Positions 37,314 to 46,917 of a stretch of DNA of 64,000 nt are shown here, one piece after another (the stretch's first letter is position 1; every line of letters begins with the position of its first letter). Under the pieces are notes generated by a model, which worked only from the letters and a program-made list of their open reading frames with translations, was not told the DNA's origin and ran no database searches. The DNA lies in assembly GCF_022549495.1 (NCBI RefSeq), contig NZ_JAKZGD010000001.1, positions 124,001 to 188,000 on the forward strand, given 5' to 3'. The position numbers and the translations under genes were made by a program. This DNA is from Acinetobacter sp. ANC 4805. GTDB taxonomy: Bacteria > Pseudomonadota > Gammaproteobacteria > Pseudomonadales > Moraxellaceae.

Positions 37314-37714
37314 TGTAATAAATTGGCTGTTCCGACAAGTGATTAGCCAATAAATGAGATATGGTTAAAAAATGTGCAAATGTTTTTAAAAATGTCAACC
37401 TTCCATAAAATTAATATCAAACAAGGAGATAAATCTGTTTTTTTCATTCAATTAGAACAATTTCAGGCACTCTAATCACATGCTGTTGATTGTTTAATTC
37501 GATTGAATTAATCGTTTTTTACGTTTATAGTTGTCGCAAAACTGTAATAATTAACCTATAAAAATGTGATTTAAATCTCTTTTACATTGTGGTATGAGAT
37601 ATTATTATAGTAATATCATTTCATAATAAAGAATCGAATTAGCAGATTAGAGTTTTAATGGTTACTTAATTTAAAAAAACGATAATTATATTAAATACAA
37701 TCTATTTAATCGAC
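37314..37714. other. AT-rich intergenic region upstream of omp33-36
   Basis: About 400 bases with no credible gene. It probably holds regulatory sequence for omp33-36, but I saw no clear repeat or operator. Confidence 0.4.
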
Positions 37715-37846
37715 TTTACATTTTGAGATGTAATTCACATAATGCAAGCCAAGAGGTATTTAATTTGCATTTTAGTATCTCCTAACATTTTCTCAATATA
37801 TGATGTTTTACTAGCTCGACTTTCCCCAAGGTTGAGCTTTTTTTTT
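37715..37846 (+). ncRNA. Candidate intergenic small RNA with promoter and terminator
   Basis: TTTACA (37715-37720), a 17-bp spacer and CATAAT (37738-37743) form a sigma-70-like promoter with a start near 37750. About 65 bases on, the hairpin GCTCGAC-tttccccaag-GTTGAGC (37814-37837) is followed by nine T, a clear intrinsic terminator with no coding gene in front of it. The RNA would be about 97 nt and has a C-rich terminator loop. This is inference from layout only. Confidence 0.5.
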
Positions 37847-38299
37847 GTTGATATGATATCAAGGATTTTTTATAAAAATAAAACACTTGTGGTGATGATA
37901 GCTTGGGTTTTTACATCAAAAAGTGGTCTCTATAGATAAAAAAATCTTTCTGATTTCTTAGTATGGAATGCATTTTCATTTTAAATACCAAATAGACGTA
38001 CATTATTTCTAGAAATATTTATTTATGATTTAGATGAGTTTTAATTATGAAACAATTTTTTATAATTTATAAATTGTGTAATAAGCTGCTGTTGAATTTT
38101 AATCATTTTAAGATTATGTTTAATAAAACAATAGATTAACTGAAAATAAAAAAACTAAATGGAAATTTAGTTCAGCTTTATATGTTATGAAAACTAAAAA
38201 ACTACTTTTAATAGTAGGTGTTAAATTTAAAATTCAGGTAAAATTGTTTCTGTTTAAAAATCAATCAGGATGGCTTTTGGGAACTAACAGGATGTGTTC
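37847..38299. other. AT-rich region upstream of the diguanylate cyclase
   Basis: About 450 bases without a supported gene, presumably holding the cyclase promoter. I saw nothing else distinctive. Confidence 0.35.
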
Positions 38300-40021
38300 A
38301 TGGAGCGTAGTCTAAAACATACGAAATTACGTTCAGGACATACAAGCCGTCGTTTGTTCTTCTGTATGGTCATTATTATTTTTTCGATTTTATATATTTC
38401 TATTCCTCTTATCATTCACACTTATCAAGAATACGTAAAAACAAAACAAGCTTTAACTGAAATTATTGGTTTACGTACGTTGGTTAAAACAGCGAATCAA
38501 ATTTCTAAAGAACGAGCGCCATCTAATCAAGCAATGGCGAGTCAAGCTAGCGATTTACTAAAAAATGTAAAGAAATTAGAAGAGCATCGGCAAATTGTAG
38601 ATACTCAGATTGATCAAACAATTTCTGTTTTAAAGGAGAATGGTTTTGAATCAATCGCCTTACATTTACAAACAGATCTAAAGCTAAAATTGGCTCAAGC
38701 TCGCACGGAAGTTGATGCCTATATACAGATGCCATCGCAACAACGAACTTCTCAAAAGTTTGATCATGCAATTCTTTCAATGTTTGCTGTTTGGGATGTA
38801 AATAGGGATTTTCTGAAATTGCTTATGACACAGTCAGCCAGCAAAGATAGTGATATGTCGAATTATTTTACATCGATTTTAATCTTAACCGACATGCGCG
38901 ATCAGGCAGGGCGCATCGCATCGAATATTATTGCACCGATTACTTTTTCGGAGTCTATCTCAGATGAAAATCGCGCACGTTCTTTGCAAACGCAACATCA
39001 AGCAGAATATCTTTGGTCACTGGTGGATACTCTTCAACCTGAACAAACAAAAACCCCTAAATATATACATTTGCATGAACGTGTCAAAACGGAGTTCCTT
39101 GATCAAGGGTTACCTTTGATTGGAGAGTTGCTGGATCAAAGTAAGAATGCCGAACCTTATTCGCTTATAGGAACGCAGTTAACTGAGCGAATGGTTGGCA
39201 AGTTTACGACAGTAATAGATTTGCAAAACTATATCTTAGACTATAGTTTTGAAGTTGTTAAACAACAGAATAAAGAAGCAAGGCAACAGTTCATTTTCAC
39301 ATTTGGTATTTCTATTGTTTCTTTGCTGACCGCTATTTTTACTATGAGCTATGCTAAAAGACGAGTATTTCAGCCTTTAATTAGAGCAAGAAATATGATT
39401 CTTAGCCTGTCGAATAGTTCTACCGAACAATCTATTAATAAACAATCTCGACAAGAATTTGTTTCGCTTTTTGAAGCGATAGAGAAGTTAAAAAATATTT
39501 TAAAACAACGAGAGTTGATGGAGTCTCAACTTAAGCAAATTGCGAATTCGGATGTACTCACAGGTGTGGCAAATCGGTTAGCATTAGAAGAATATATTAA
39601 TTTATTAGAGTCAAAACCTGAAAGGTTATCAGAAACCTGTGTGATTGTGGTTGATATTGATAATTTTAAGTTTGTAAATGATCAGTATGGGCATATCGTT
39701 GGCGATCAGGTGATTACCATGATTGCTGATCAACTGAGACATAATGTAAGAGCATCTGATTTGATCGTACGTTATGGTGGTGATGAATTTTTGGTGGTCA
39801 TTGAAAGTATTGAAATGAATGCCGCAAAAGCAATTGCTGAAAGTATTCGTTCAGGCATCTTAAAACAAAATATTATTATTTCTAGTGTCGGTGAGTTGAT
39901 TCAGGTTTCGGTCAGTATTGGGGTGGCGATTGGGGCGGAGAGCTGGTTAGAGCTGCTAGAAAAAGCAGATCAGTCGTTGTTAAAAGCGAAGGCGAAGGGA
40001 AAAAATGTGGTGGAGGGGTAA
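38300..40021 (+). CDS. Membrane-bound diguanylate cyclase (GGDEF)
   Basis: The 573-residue protein makes cyclic-di-GMP. An N-terminal membrane segment (about residues 20-40) and a helical periplasmic sensor region of roughly 290 residues come first. A second membrane segment (FTFGISIVSLLTAIFTMSYA) leads into a HAMP-like linker with a coiled coil. The C-terminal GGDEF domain has an intact active site RYGGDEF (493-497). RASD lies five residues before it, matching the product-inhibition I-site RxxD. No EAL domain is present. AGGAT precedes the ATG at 38300. The sensed signal is unknown. Confidence 0.92.
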   Translation: MERSLKHTKLRSGHTSRRLFFCMVIIIFSILYISIPLIIHTYQEYVKTKQALTEIIGLRTLVKTANQISKERAPSNQAMASQASDLLKNVKKLEEHRQIVDTQIDQTISVLKENGFESIALHLQTDLKLKLAQARTEVDAYIQMPSQQRTSQKFDHAILSMFAVWDVNRDFLKLLMTQSASKDSDMSNYFTSILILTDMRDQAGRIASNIIAPITFSESISDENRARSLQTQHQAEYLWSLVDTLQPEQTKTPKYIHLHERVKTEFLDQGLPLIGELLDQSKNAEPYSLIGTQLTERMVGKFTTVIDLQNYILDYSFEVVKQQNKEARQQFIFTFGISIVSLLTAIFTMSYAKRRVFQPLIRARNMILSLSNSSTEQSINKQSRQEFVSLFEAIEKLKNILKQRELMESQLKQIANSDVLTGVANRLALEEYINLLESKPERLSETCVIVVDIDNFKFVNDQYGHIVGDQVITMIADQLRHNVRASDLIVRYGGDEFLVVIESIEMNAAKAIAESIRSGILKQNIIISSVGELIQVSVSIGVAIGAESWLELLEKADQSLLKAKAKGKNVVEG

Positions 40022-40025
40022 AATG

Positions 40026-40050
40026 AAATTTGCCTAATTAGCAAATTTTA
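40026..40050 (+). terminator. Weak terminator-like hairpin after the diguanylate cyclase gene
   Basis: AAATTTGC-ctaatta-GCAAATTT is an AT-rich 8-bp stem followed by TATTAAC. There is little T-run, so confidence is low. Confidence 0.4.
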
Positions 40051-40089
40051 TTAACTCCTCGCCTAGAGATATTGGTTCAAAAGAGCTTT

Positions 40090-41349
40090 CTAGAATAAGA
40101 GTTGGCTTAATGAGTTTTGTAAAATAAACCATTTACCTTTTGGTTCATTTCTAAGTTCAGGTAGACCGTTATCCTGATTAGCATAGTTTAGAGAAATAGA
40201 AACTTCTTTAGTAAAGCTTTCGCCATTGTTGATGTAATGAAGATGAGTTTTTATAACAGTACTTGAGGGTGTTTGATCACTAGAACTAATAATATGAAAA
40301 TTTAATAACTTCATGGTTGAATAGTCCGTTTTAATATGTGTTGTCGCTTTTCCATGATGTTCACCTATTGTATGAAGCAAGGACGGTGTTAACTTTCCCC
40401 ATTGTTGCTCTTTCCAAGATTGTAAAAATTCCAGGAGTTTATACTCAGGACTACTTTCTTCTAATGTTTCAGTTGTCTGATTTTGCCAAAAAATGAAACT
40501 TTGGCTAGGGCGTTTTTGCCATAAATTAATTTTTTGTTGAATTTTAATCGTCTCACTGTATTTTTTTAGTGTTTCTAAGAATGGCTCTTCATTTTTGTGT
40601 TTTTTAATACTTCTTTCATCTGCCCAATCGATAAGAGCAGCTAATGCCCACCAACATTTGGAAGCGACTTCTTTGTTAGCGAAATTTAGATCTCGGCCAT
40701 GCAGAATACCATTACGATAAGGAATTGTAATTTCCTCAATACATGTAGCTTTGCGTGATGAATTCATAATCGTTTTAAGAAATGGTAGTCCACTAGAATG
40801 AGCTGTAATACTATCGAAAAGCTCAAATTCAGATTTTTCAGTAAAGAAGCCTATGTGATTTGAAATATCATTGGCTAGACCATCTATAAGAGCCAATAGT
40901 AGAGGAATACACGAGTGGTATCGTTCTTCCAAATAGTCTGTTTTTAATAACGTAAGTAGATCTACTCTTAATTTAAAATGTTCACGGCTTTGACATTTTA
41001 ATAATATTAAGTTTATATGATTTTCATCAATTGAATCTATTAAAAGCCTTTTAGCTTCATCAATTTTGTTTTCTGTTCCAAGTTTTACAGCTTCTTCTAA
41101 AATATTTTGACTTAAAGCACTATAACAAATCCAGCCATGCTTAGAGAAGAGTTCATTAAATTGGTCTGGTAAGTCTAAAATATTGCTCATCTCTTGAATT
41201 TTTAAAAACTCTTCTTTTATTAGTTTAATCTTTGGATTGAGCTTATAAATAGCAGGAAATTTATCTAATACTTTAAAACTTACTTGACCTACTTTAAGTA
41301 AATCAACTAATGGCTTGATAGATTGATTATCTTTAATTTTTTTAGGCAT
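40090..41349 (-). CDS. Protein of unknown function with a HEPN-like RNxxxH motif
   Basis: The 419-residue, mostly helical soluble protein matches no family I can name. Around residues 150-240 it has a HEPN-like helical core (LPLLLALIDGLANDISNH) and the motif R-N-G-I-L-H-G (Arg212 to His217). This fits the R-x4-6-H signature of HEPN ribonucleases, with the usual polar residue after Arg. The C-terminal about 130 residues look like a separate alpha/beta domain. No Shine-Dalgarno site is seen before the ATG. It sits alone between a diguanylate cyclase gene and uvrA. Stress or defence nuclease is a guess; an abortive-infection or toxin role is possible. Confidence 0.6.
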   Translation of the reverse strand: MPKKIKDNQSIKPLVDLLKVGQVSFKVLDKFPAIYKLNPKIKLIKEEFLKIQEMSNILDLPDQFNELFSKHGWICYSALSQNILEEAVKLGTENKIDEAKRLLIDSIDENHINLILLKCQSREHFKLRVDLLTLLKTDYLEERYHSCIPLLLALIDGLANDISNHIGFFTEKSEFELFDSITAHSSGLPFLKTIMNSSRKATCIEEITIPYRNGILHGRDLNFANKEVASKCWWALAALIDWADERSIKKHKNEEPFLETLKKYSETIKIQQKINLWQKRPSQSFIFWQNQTTETLEESSPEYKLLEFLQSWKEQQWGKLTPSLLHTIGEHHGKATTHIKTDYSTMKLLNFHIISSSDQTPSSTVIKTHLHYINNGESFTKEVSISLNYANQDNGLPELRNEPKGKWFILQNSLSQLLF

Positions 41350-41353
41350 AAAA

Positions 41354-41388
41354 ATGATAAAACGGAGAATGAATCACCGTTTTATCAT
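41354..41388. repeat. 12-bp inverted repeat between uvrA and the HEPN-like gene
   Basis: ATGATAAAACGG / CCGTTTTATCAT are perfect arms with an 11-base loop. On the minus strand the stem is followed by TTTTATG, so it may terminate uvrA. It also lies in the leader of the gene at 41349. Confidence 0.55.
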
Positions 41389-41409
41389 GAAATTACAATG
41401 AATTGTATT

Positions 41410-44241
41410 TTATTTAAGCATCGGCTTTAAGAAACGCCCTGTATGTGAAATCTCAACCTCAGCGACTTGTTCAGGTGTACCTTCTGCAATAATTTGACCA
41501 CCACCAGAACCACCTTCAGGACCAAGGTCAATTACCCAATCGGCAGTTTTGATCACATCCAAATTATGCTCAATGACCACAATGGTATTCCCCTTATTGC
41601 GTAGCTCATACAAAATATCGAGTAACTTGGCGATATCATGGAAATGTAAACCTGTGGTTGGTTCATCCAAAATATACAAGGTTTTGCCTGTATCTCGTTT
41701 TGCTAACTCACGTGCTAATTTAACCCGTTGCGCCTCACCACCTGAAAGTGTGGTTGCGGCTTGACCTAAACGGATATAACCCAAACCCACTTGCATTAAC
41801 GTATCTAAACGACGATGAATCACCGGAATGGCACTAAAGAATTCAGCTGCATCTTCAACGGTCATTTCTAACACGTCTGAAATGTTCTTGCCTTTATAAC
41901 CCACTTCTAAAGTTTCACGGTTATAACGCTTGCCATGACAGGCATCACAAGGCACATACATATCAGGCAGGAAGTGCATCGCGACTTTGATCATGCCATC
42001 GCCTTCACAAGCTTCACAACGTCCGCCTTTCACGTTAAACGAGAAACGACCTGCACTATAACCACGTGCTTTGGCTTCAGGCGTTTGCGCAAATAATTCA
42101 CGAATTGGGGTAAATAAACCTGTATACGTAGCAGGATTTGAACGTGGGGTACGACCAATGGGACTCTGATCAATATCAACCACTTTATCGAGATGCTGTA
42201 AACCATCAATCGAATCAAATTTCTCTGCAGTCAGCGTGGTTGCACCATTGAGTTGAGTCGCAGCCAAAGGCAATAAGGTACGATTAATCAGCGTTGATTT
42301 ACCCGAACCTGAAACCCCAGTCACACAGGTCATAATGCCGAGAGGAATGGTTAAATCGACATTTTGTAAGTTATGTCCGCTTGCCCCAGAAAGCTTGATC
42401 ACTTCATTTGGACGAGGGGATAGCGTACGCTGTTTCGGTACTTCAATCTTCAATTTGCCTGAGAGATATTGACCAGTGAGTGAGTCAGCATGATTCGCAA
42501 GTTCGTCATAAGTGCCTTCGGCAATAATTGCACCACCGTGAATACCTGCACCAGGACCAATATCAATAATATGATCCGCAGCACGAATTGCATCTTCATC
42601 ATGCTCAACCACAAGTACGGTATTGCCGAGATCACGTAAGCGAATCAAGGTTTGCAGTAGACGATCATTGTCACGTTGATGTAGACCAATGGATGGCTCA
42701 TCCAGTACATACATCACGCCCATTAAGCCTGCACCAATCTGAGAAGCAAGACGAATACGTTGTGCTTCACCACCTGAAAGCGTTTCAGCCGAACGTGCAA
42801 GACTTAGATAATTGAGCCCAACACTGACCAAGAAGTGTAAACGCTCACGAATCTCTTTAAAGATTTTATCGGCGATTTCACCTTTGGCACCTTCAAGATT
42901 GAGGTCTTGATAGTAATTTTCAGCATCACCAATCGACATCTTGGTAATTTGTGCGATGGTCTTGTCTTTAACCCGAACATGGCGTGAAATCTCATTCAGA
43001 CGTGAACCGTCACAGGCATCACAGGCTGCATTGGATAAATACTGCGCTAGATCATCACGTACATAATTCGATTCAGTTTCACGATAACGGCGTTCTAAGT
43101 GCGGCAAGATTCCTTCAAAGGCTTGTACACGACTGTGTTTACGACCACGTTCATCAATATAACTGAGGTCGATTTTCTCTTTGCCTGTCCCTTGTAAAAA
43201 TTTCTTTTGGGTGTCTTTATCGAGTGTATTCCAAGGCTGATCGAGATCAATACTGAAATGATCCGCTACTTTTTGCAGCATGGTGTAGTAATAAGGACGT
43301 TGTCTGTCCCAACCACGAATTGCCCCTTGGCTGATTGAAACCTCTGGATTTGGAATTAGTTTTTCTGCACTGAAATGACTACGAGTTCCCAAACCATCAC
43401 AGACAGGGCAAGCACCAAATGGATTATTAAATGAGAATAAGCGTGGTTCAAGTTCAGCTACGGCGCGGTCACATTCAGGGCATGAGTGTTTTGCTGAGAA
43501 AACACGTTCAGGATGCTCGCCGTTCATCCACGATAAGACCGCAATATCACCGCCTAGACGTAATGCAGTTTCAAAAGATTCTGCAATACGGTTGCCCAAA
43601 TCATCACGTACTTTAAAGCGATCAACCACCACTTCAATGGTGTGTTTTTTCTTTTTGTCTAATTCAGGTGGGGTATCAATATCAATGATTTCACCATCGA
43701 CACGGGCGCGGACAAAACCTTGTCCTTGGAGTTGTTCAAATAGTTGAGTGTATTCACCCTTACGCTCGCGCACCACAGGTGCAAGTAGCATCAGTGCTGT
43801 GCCTTCTTCCAGTCCTTTTACTGCATCAACCATTTCTGAAATGGTTTGTGCCACCATCGGTAGATCATGTTCAGGGCAATAGGGTGTACCAACACGAGCA
43901 TAGAGCAAACGTAAATAGTCATAGATTTCGGTAATTGTACCGACGGTTGAACGTGGATTGTGGCTGGTTGATTTTTGCTCAATTGCAATCGCAGGCGATA
44001 AACCTTCAATCGAATCAACTTCAGGCTTTTCCATTTGTGAAAGGAATTGACGTGCGTAGGCTGAAAGTGATTCGACATAACGGCGTTGACCTTCGGCATA
44101 TAAGGTATCAAATGCGAGCGATGATTTTCCTGAACCTGAAAGCCCTGTAATCACCACAAATTTGTCACGTGGAATATCGAGTGACACATTTTTTAAATTA
44201 TGGGTACGTGCGCCTCGAATACGGATATGACTTTGGCTCAT
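41410..44241 (-). CDS. uvrA: Excinuclease ABC subunit A
   Basis: UvrA is the damage-recognition ATPase of nucleotide excision repair. The 943-residue protein has two ABC ATPase modules: Walker [10 protein letters not shown] near residue 32 and GVSGSGKST near residue 640. It has two zinc modules ([13 protein letters not shown]...CPVC and [10 protein letters not shown]...[10 protein letters not shown]) and two ABC signatures ([12 protein letters not shown] and [12 protein letters not shown]). Length is typical. I recognised no LexA-like box upstream, as expected for Acinetobacter, which lacks LexA. Confidence 0.98.
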   Translation of the reverse strand: MSQSHIRIRGARTHNLKNVSLDIPRDKFVVITGLSGSGKSSLAFDTLYAEGQRRYVESLSAYARQFLSQMEKPEVDSIEGLSPAIAIEQKSTSHNPRSTVGTITEIYDYLRLLYARVGTPYCPEHDLPMVAQTISEMVDAVKGLEEGTALMLLAPVVRERKGEYTQLFEQLQGQGFVRARVDGEIIDIDTPPELDKKKKHTIEVVVDRFKVRDDLGNRIAESFETALRLGGDIAVLSWMNGEHPERVFSAKHSCPECDRAVAELEPRLFSFNNPFGACPVCDGLGTRSHFSAEKLIPNPEVSISQGAIRGWDRQRPYYYTMLQKVADHFSIDLDQPWNTLDKDTQKKFLQGTGKEKIDLSYIDERGRKHSRVQAFEGILPHLERRYRETESNYVRDDLAQYLSNAACDACDGSRLNEISRHVRVKDKTIAQITKMSIGDAENYYQDLNLEGAKGEIADKIFKEIRERLHFLVSVGLNYLSLARSAETLSGGEAQRIRLASQIGAGLMGVMYVLDEPSIGLHQRDNDRLLQTLIRLRDLGNTVLVVEHDEDAIRAADHIIDIGPGAGIHGGAIIAEGTYDELANHADSLTGQYLSGKLKIEVPKQRTLSPRPNEVIKLSGASGHNLQNVDLTIPLGIMTCVTGVSGSGKSTLINRTLLPLAATQLNGATTLTAEKFDSIDGLQHLDKVVDIDQSPIGRTPRSNPATYTGLFTPIRELFAQTPEAKARGYSAGRFSFNVKGGRCEACEGDGMIKVAMHFLPDMYVPCDACHGKRYNRETLEVGYKGKNISDVLEMTVEDAAEFFSAIPVIHRRLDTLMQVGLGYIRLGQAATTLSGGEAQRVKLARELAKRDTGKTLYILDEPTTGLHFHDIAKLLDILYELRNKGNTIVVIEHNLDVIKTADWVIDLGPEGGSGGGQIIAEGTPEQVAEVEISHTGRFLKPMLK

Positions 44242-44575
44242 GAAAACATCTCAGTAGTATGCAAATAGAAGGTCAAAACAGGTTGAACATGGGTGCAATC
44301 CATCATCAATTATTTAATTTCAATGTAATGGTGCAAAGATTCAGTACACATCAATTTAAAATAATTTCTGGGCAGCATCTTACTGTTGAACAGGTCTTAT
44401 ATATGATAGCGTCTTAAAATTGTTCAAGTGGTATAAAAATATTTAAAACGACAAATTGTGACGGTTCAACGATAAGATCAGTATTTATCTCGACTTAACC
44501 GAGTTGTATTTTTATCATTCATTGTTGCAGATTTCCACTGCAAAACTCTCGATGAGAAGAAATACATAATTTTAC
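44242..44575. other. Intergenic region upstream of uvrA and the TetR gene
   Basis: This divergent control region of about 330 bases has no gene. A 6-bp inverted repeat, TTGCAG-n7-CTGCAA, lies at 44525-44543. No promoter is clear enough to place for uvrA. Confidence 0.35.
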
Positions 44576-44605
44576 TAGACGACTGGTCTAATATTAATTT
44601 ATAGT
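44576..44605 (+). promoter_or_regulatory. TetR operator TAGAC-n5-GTCTA and -10 box
   Basis: TAGAC GACTG GTCTA at 44576-44590 is a perfect interrupted palindrome of the TAGAC...GTCTA type used by NemR/AcuR-like TetR repressors (established for those proteins). A TATAGT -10 box at 44600-44605 would start transcription at or next to the ATG at 44612. Confidence 0.65.
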
Positions 44606-44611
44606 GTGCTT

Positions 44612-45214
44612 ATGAAACGATCAATAAAGAGTGAAGCAACTCGACAACACATTTTGGATACCAGTTTTGAATTGGTATTGCGTAAAGGTTTTGTGGGAGT
44701 TGGCTTACAAGAAATTTTAAAAGCCTGTGACGTGCCAAAAGGTTCGTTCTATCACTACTTTGCATCTAAAGAGGCATTTGGTTGTGCCCTATTAGAACAG
44801 TATATGGCGGATTACAAAGTACGAGTCGAACAGCTCTGGCAGCACACTGAACAAAGTGCGTATGCACGTTTGATGGCTTTGTGGCAGGCATGGATTGACG
44901 ATCCAATTTATGGCAGTTGGGCAGAAAACTGCTTAATTGTCAAACTCGCGGCTGAAGTCTCTGATTTATCAGAAGACATGCGCCAGATTTTAAATTTAGG
45001 TGTGCATCGACTCACGCAACGCGTGGCGCTGTTATTGCAAGAAGGGCAGCAGCAAGGTTCGATTCCAACACATCTTGATCCATTTAAAACAGCTCAAGTG
45101 ATGTATCAGCTTTGGTTAGGGGCTGCTTTGATGACCAAATTGGCACAAGACAAAGCACCGCTACATCTGGCTTTAGAAACCACCAAACAGCTGTTACAAC
45201 CAATACAGGAATAA
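44612..45214 (+). CDS. TetR/AcrR-family transcriptional repressor
   Basis: The 200-residue protein has an N-terminal TetR helix-turn-helix (TRQHILDTSFELVLRKGFVGVGLQEILKACDVPKGSFYHYFASKEAFGCALL) and a helical ligand-binding C-terminal domain. The sequence resembles the NemR/AcuR group. I chose ATG 44612 over the GTG at 44606. No ribosome site precedes it, and the -10 box position suggests a leaderless message. It heads an operon with a dehydrogenase three bases downstream and a DUF1304 gene, and probably represses it until an electrophile or enone-like ligand appears (inferred). Confidence 0.88.
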   Translation: MKRSIKSEATRQHILDTSFELVLRKGFVGVGLQEILKACDVPKGSFYHYFASKEAFGCALLEQYMADYKVRVEQLWQHTEQSAYARLMALWQAWIDDPIYGSWAENCLIVKLAAEVSDLSEDMRQILNLGVHRLTQRVALLLQEGQQQGSIPTHLDPFKTAQVMYQLWLGAALMTKLAQDKAPLHLALETTKQLLQPIQE

Positions 45215-45217
45215 ATC

Positions 45218-46195
45218 ATGCAAAGTATTATCCATCAACAATTTGGCGAACCTGTAGATGTTTTAGAATTCGGTGATATGCCGAAACCTGAGCCTAAAGC
45301 AGGTGAAGTCCGTATTAAAACGATTATGTCCCCAATCCATAATCACGATGTGTGGACGGTGCGGGGGAGTTATGGCTATAAGCCAACTTTACCTGCAATT
45401 GGCGGTAGTGAAGCGGTAGGTATTGTCGACGCTGTGGGTGAAGGTGTTGATCAAAGCAAATTAGGACAACGTATTGCGGTTGCTGGTGTGCATGGCAGTT
45501 GGGCAGAATATTTTATTGCACCTGCACACAGTATGATTCCTTTAAATGATGCGATTAATGATGAAACAGCAGCGCAATTGATTGGGATGCCGATTAGTGC
45601 CTTGATGTTATTAGACTTCGTCAATGTTCAAACAGATCAATGGCTGATTCAAAACACCGCAAATGGTGCAGTCGGTAAAACAGTAGCCATGATTGCTCAG
45701 GCACGTGGTCTGCAAGTCATTAATCTCGTGCGTCGTACAGATGCAATTGCCGAGATGCGAGCTTTAGGTATTCAACATGTGGTTGCCACGGATCAAGTGG
45801 ATTGGAAGCAACAAGTCAAAGCCATTCATGCTGATCAGCCCTTAATCGCAGGCGTGGATTCAATCGGTGGTACGGCAAGTGGCGAAATGTTAAATCTACT
45901 GAGTGAAAATAGTTTGTTAGTTTCATTTGGTAGCATGACAGGTGAAACCATGCAGATTTCATCAGGCGACCTGATCTTCAAACAGGCAACAGTCAAAGGC
46001 TTTTGGGCGAGTGTGGTCAATAAAGAAATGCCAACAGAGCGTAAAAAAGTGTTATTTGTCGAGCTACTTACACTTGCGACCCAGAAAAAACTGGTTCTAC
46101 CTGTTGAAGGTGTGTTTAGTTTTGATGAGATTAAAACGGCTGCACTCAAAGCAACTCAAGGTGCGCGTCAAGGTAAGGTCTTGTTAAAACCATAA
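45218..46195 (+). CDS. Zinc-independent MDR-family NADPH:quinone/enoyl reductase
   Basis: The 325-residue medium-chain dehydrogenase has a GroES-like N-terminal domain (VRIKTIMSPIHNHDVWTVRGSYGYKPTLPAIGGSEAVGIV). Its Rossmann domain contains WLIQNTANGAVGKTVAMIAQARGLQVINLVRR. The catalytic-zinc Cys/His set is not evident, and the pattern resembles 2-enoyl thioester/quinone reductases (ETR-like). It follows the TetR gene by three bases, so it is the likely regulated enzyme, for example reducing reactive enals. The exact substrate is unknown. Confidence 0.85.
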   Translation: MQSIIHQQFGEPVDVLEFGDMPKPEPKAGEVRIKTIMSPIHNHDVWTVRGSYGYKPTLPAIGGSEAVGIVDAVGEGVDQSKLGQRIAVAGVHGSWAEYFIAPAHSMIPLNDAINDETAAQLIGMPISALMLLDFVNVQTDQWLIQNTANGAVGKTVAMIAQARGLQVINLVRRTDAIAEMRALGIQHVVATDQVDWKQQVKAIHADQPLIAGVDSIGGTASGEMLNLLSENSLLVSFGSMTGETMQISSGDLIFKQATVKGFWASVVNKEMPTERKKVLFVELLTLATQKKLVLPVEGVFSFDEIKTAALKATQGARQGKVLLKP

Positions 46196-46264
46196 TTGGA
46201 AAAATAGCAGATCAGTCGCATGGCTGGTCTGTTCAAATTTAGGCACAATAAAAAGGAAAATAGC

Positions 46265-46618
46265 ATGATTGGACAACTGCTCATCGGCTTGATTGCTGTA
46301 TTACATGTTTATATTTTAGTACTAGAAATGTTTTTGTGGGACAAACCTTATGGTTTAAAGGCTTTTGGTAATAGCTTGGAAAAAGCCCAACTCACGAAAG
46401 TTTTAGCGCAGAACCAAGGCTTGTATAATGGTTTTCTTGCAGCAGGTTTATTTTGGTCGCTACTTGCTCCTGCAACGTATGCCGTAGCTTTGGCGAATTT
46501 CTTTTTAGGCTGTGTGTTGGTTGCAGGAATTTATGGTGGATTGACTGCCAGTAAGAAAATTATTTATATCCAAGCTGTACCTGCATTGATTGCTTTAATC
46601 GCGGTTCACTTTTTTTAA
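46265..46618 (+). CDS. DUF1304 membrane protein
   Basis: The 117-residue protein has four membrane segments and the DUF1304 pattern: LIAVLHVYILVLEMFLWDKPYGLKAFG, NQGLYNGFLAAGLFWSLL, FFLGCVLVAGIYGGLT and IYIQAVPALIALIAVHFF. AAGGAAAA precedes ATG 46265; an upstream in-frame start at 46220 would add an unlikely 15 residues. It lies about 70 bp after the dehydrogenase gene, and probably belongs to the same operon. Family function unknown. Confidence 0.88.
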   Translation: MIGQLLIGLIAVLHVYILVLEMFLWDKPYGLKAFGNSLEKAQLTKVLAQNQGLYNGFLAAGLFWSLLAPATYAVALANFFLGCVLVAGIYGGLTASKKIIYIQAVPALIALIAVHFF

Positions 46619-46685
46619 GCAATAAAGGTATTCACTCGAGCGAGTTTATGTTTTAATGCAACCAGTTTGAGATGAGCCTCATACA

Positions 46686-46708
46686 GTATATCGGACAATA
46701 CGATATAC
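46686..46708. repeat. Inverted repeat GTATATCG-n7-CGATATAC
   Basis: A perfect 8-bp inverted repeat lies just before the operon terminator. There is no T-run, so it could be a protein-binding site or a 3'-end RNA hairpin. Confidence 0.5.
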
Positions 46709-46713
46709 GACTA

Positions 46714-46737
46714 AGCCCCCATGAGGGGCTTTTTTTA
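46714..46737 (+). terminator. Intrinsic terminator of the TetR-dehydrogenase-DUF1304 operon
   Basis: AGCCCC-catga-GGGGCT is followed by TTTTTT. Confidence 0.9.
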
Positions 46738-46917
46738 TGCCTAAAAAAATTTTTTAGTTTGTATTACAACATTCCAGTATGTTTATGCTGGGCATTATTG
46801 GTAAATATATATAACTGAATGCTAGAAGTTGTCATTTTTAGTCACTAGTAGTTGATATAATTTAGAATTGTTTTTTTATTCTCTGACAAATAAATTAAAA
46901 TTAAATATATATAAATA
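46738..46917. other. AT-rich upstream region of an exported-protein gene
   Basis: 180 bases without a gene. No confident promoter is recognised, and no clear ribosome site precedes the next gene. Confidence 0.35.

Noticed and set aside
37742..37939. A 65-codon open frame in the gap downstream of omp33-36
   Set aside because: It has no ribosome site, it runs through a terminator hairpin and T-run, and its composition is low-complexity. The promoter-terminator pair fits a small RNA better.
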